From: Marinospirillum celere
GTDB lineage: Bacteria; Pseudomonadota; Gammaproteobacteria; Pseudomonadales; Halomonadaceae
Direction: 5' to 3'
DNA: 64,000 nt
Assembly: GCF_900112235.1 (NCBI RefSeq)
Contig: NZ_FOLH01000001.1
Location: 496,001-560,000 of the forward strand
Part shown: positions 62,863-64,000 of the stretch, in pieces
Layout: each line of letters opens with the position of its first letter
How positions within the stretch are numbered: position 1 is the stretch's first letter
Notes under the pieces: model-generated
What the model saw: only the letters and a program-made list of their open reading frames with translations
The model's database searches: none
What the model was told of the DNA's origin: nothing
Made by a program: the position numbers and the translations under genes

Positions 62863-64000
62863 TCAGCCAGCGGTAGCCACTTTCTTGGCCGCAGGCTTGG
62901 CTGAGCGCCTGGGTCTGGAAGAACGATTTCCCGGCTTAGCGGGCTGGCGTGCTGGAGGGCTGGCCGCTTGGGGATTGGTCGAATAGCCAGGTGTTTTAGT
63001 GCGTGGCAGATTCTGTTTGATCAAACGCTCAATACCCTTCAGCAACTTTTCTTCATCACTGGCGACCAGGGAAACAGCCTGTCCGCTGGCACCTGCACGA
63101 CCAGTACGACCAATGCGGTGTACATAGTCTTCAGCAACATTGGGCAGCTCATAGTTGACGACCTGTGGCAGGAGATCAATATCCAAGCCCCGAGCAGCAA
63201 TATCGGTAGCAACCAGCAGCTGAATACTCTTGTCTTTGAAACCGGCCAGAGCCTTGGTACGAGCGGCCTGACTTTTGTTGCCATGAATCGCTGCCGCCTT
63301 GAAACCACCTTCTTCCAAGTACTTGGTCAGCTTGTTGGCACCATGCTTGGTTTTGGTGAAAATCAGCGTTTGGCCCCAGCCGTTATCAACCAGCAGTTTG
63401 ACCAACAGACTTGGCTTTTGTTTTTTATCAACCAGATAAACACTCTGCTCGACTTTTTCAGCGGTGGAATTCTGAGGGCTGACAGAAATCTCAACCGGAT
63501 TATTCACCAGGCCTTTAGCCAGAGTGCGAATTTCTTTTGAAAAAGTTGCTGAAAACAGCAGGTTCTGGCGTTTCGGTGGCAGAACTTTCAAAATTCGTTT
63601 GATATCGTGAATAAAGCCCATATCCAGCATACGGTCAGCTTCATCCAGTACTAAAACTTCCAGATGATCAAATTTCACTGCATTTTGATTATAAAGATCC
63701 AGCAGGCGTCCGGGAGTGGCAACCAGAATATCGGCACCGCGACGCAGCTTCATCATCTGTGGATTGATCTTAACGCCACCAAACACCACGGCAGATTTCA
63801 ACGGCAGCTGACGACCATAGAGAGCCACGCTTTCTGCGACCTGAGCAGCCAGCTCGCGGGTCGGTGTCAGAATCAAACAACGCACCTGATTTGACTTGGC
63901 GGGCAGGCCTTTGGAAAGGCGCTCCAGAATAGGCAGCGTAAAACCAGCCGTTTTGCCTGTGCCTGTTTGGGCAGCCGCCATCATGTCCTTGCCTTCCATA
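62863..64000 (-). CDS. rhlE: DEAD-box RNA helicase RhlE, N-terminus beyond the window
   Basis: The gene runs off the right edge, so the Q-motif and first ~30 residues are missing and the true start is not visible. The visible part has motif [11 protein letters not shown], Ia [15 protein letters not shown] ([14 protein letters not shown]), III SAT, IV-VI ([33 protein letters not shown]). A short basic, Pro/Lys-rich tail follows, typical of RhlE proteins, which act in RNA remodelling and ribosome assembly. Other DEAD-box paralogues cannot be fully excluded. Confidence 0.88.
   Translation of the reverse strand, partial: MEGKDMMAAAQTGTGKTAGFTLPILERLSKGLPAKSNQVRCLILTPTRELAAQVAESVALYGRQLPLKSAVVFGGVKINPQMMKLRRGADILVATPGRLLDLYNQNAVKFDHLEVLVLDEADRMLDMGFIHDIKRILKVLPPKRQNLLFSATFSKEIRTLAKGLVNNPVEISVSPQNSTAEKVEQSVYLVDKKQKPSLLVKLLVDNGWGQTLIFTKTKHGANKLTKYLEEGGFKAAAIHGNKSQAARTKALAGFKDKSIQLLVATDIAARGLDIDLLPQVVNYELPNVAEDYVHRIGRTGRAGASGQAVSLVASDEEKLLKGIERLIKQNLPRTKTPGYSTNPQAASPPARQPAKPGNRSSRPRRSAKPAAKKVATAG

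Noticed and set aside
1-64000. tRNA, rRNA, CRISPR arrays, insertion sequences, prophage or defence islands
   Set aside because: No cloverleaf-like gene, repeat-spacer array, transposase, integrase or phage structural protein was seen. The window is a core-genome stretch.

Overview
The window looks like chromosomal core sequence from a halophilic or marine gammaproteobacterium near Oceanospirillales/Pseudomonadales. That placement is inferred from protein content and gene order. Four blocks follow arrangements I know from Pseudomonas: yejFEBA-mltD-gloB-methyltransferase-rnhA-dnaQ-nudC; topA-small hypothetical-lexA; grxD/rnt-motY-argG; and the permease/ATPase/MCE/lipoprotein transport operon. 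MotY, CheD, a chemoreceptor and a FliA-type promoter imply a flagellated, chemotactic cell. I saw no rRNA, tRNA, insertion sequence, prophage or CRISPR array. Genes are densely packed and the longest gene-free stretch is about 360 bases (4816-5176).

Layout. 1-3 kb: the end of an anti-sigma/HATPase protein, cheD, and a membrane SpoIIE-type phosphatase whose C-terminal domain is a decayed copy of the first protein. 3-8 kb: SCP2-like protein, SohB, a thiol-type ArsR regulator, propionyl-CoA synthetase PrpE, then a queuosine-precursor transporter (yhhQ) preceded by what reads as a preQ1-I riboswitch. 8-15 kb: an esterase, a KDPG-type aldolase coupled to an eIF2B-like sugar-phosphate isomerase homologue, then an RpiR regulator, enoyl-CoA hydratase and NDP-forming acyl-CoA synthetase. 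15-22 kb: LysM/LytM lipoprotein, SlyD, argF-argD, grxD, rnt, motY, argG.

22-30 kb is the most unusual region. It has a DUF294 nucleotidyltransferase-like gene, a copper-delivery operon (DUF2946-like, SCO, PCuAC), and a tightly overlapping four-gene operon. The operon encodes a stand-alone receiver protein, a membrane PAS/pseudo-kinase protein fused to a DnaQ-like DEDDh exonuclease, a 65-residue two-helix membrane protein, and a solute-symporter/STAC/histidine kinase of the CbrA/CrbS type. This suggests nutrient or flux sensing coupled to a nuclease, and it is my main candidate for an undescribed system.

30-49 kb: a Ca2+/Na+ exchanger, a dCache chemoreceptor, trkHA, the yejABEF peptide importer, mltD, gloB, a methyltransferase, rnhA, dnaQ, nudC, and two outer-membrane beta-barrel genes behind a structured leader RNA. 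49-64 kb: topA, a small hypothetical, lexA with probable SOS boxes, a SIMPL protein, a MATE exporter, epmC, fbpBC-type iron permease and ATPase with a Fur-box-like site, an MCE lipid-transport operon, and the 3' part of an rhlE-type helicase running off the right edge.
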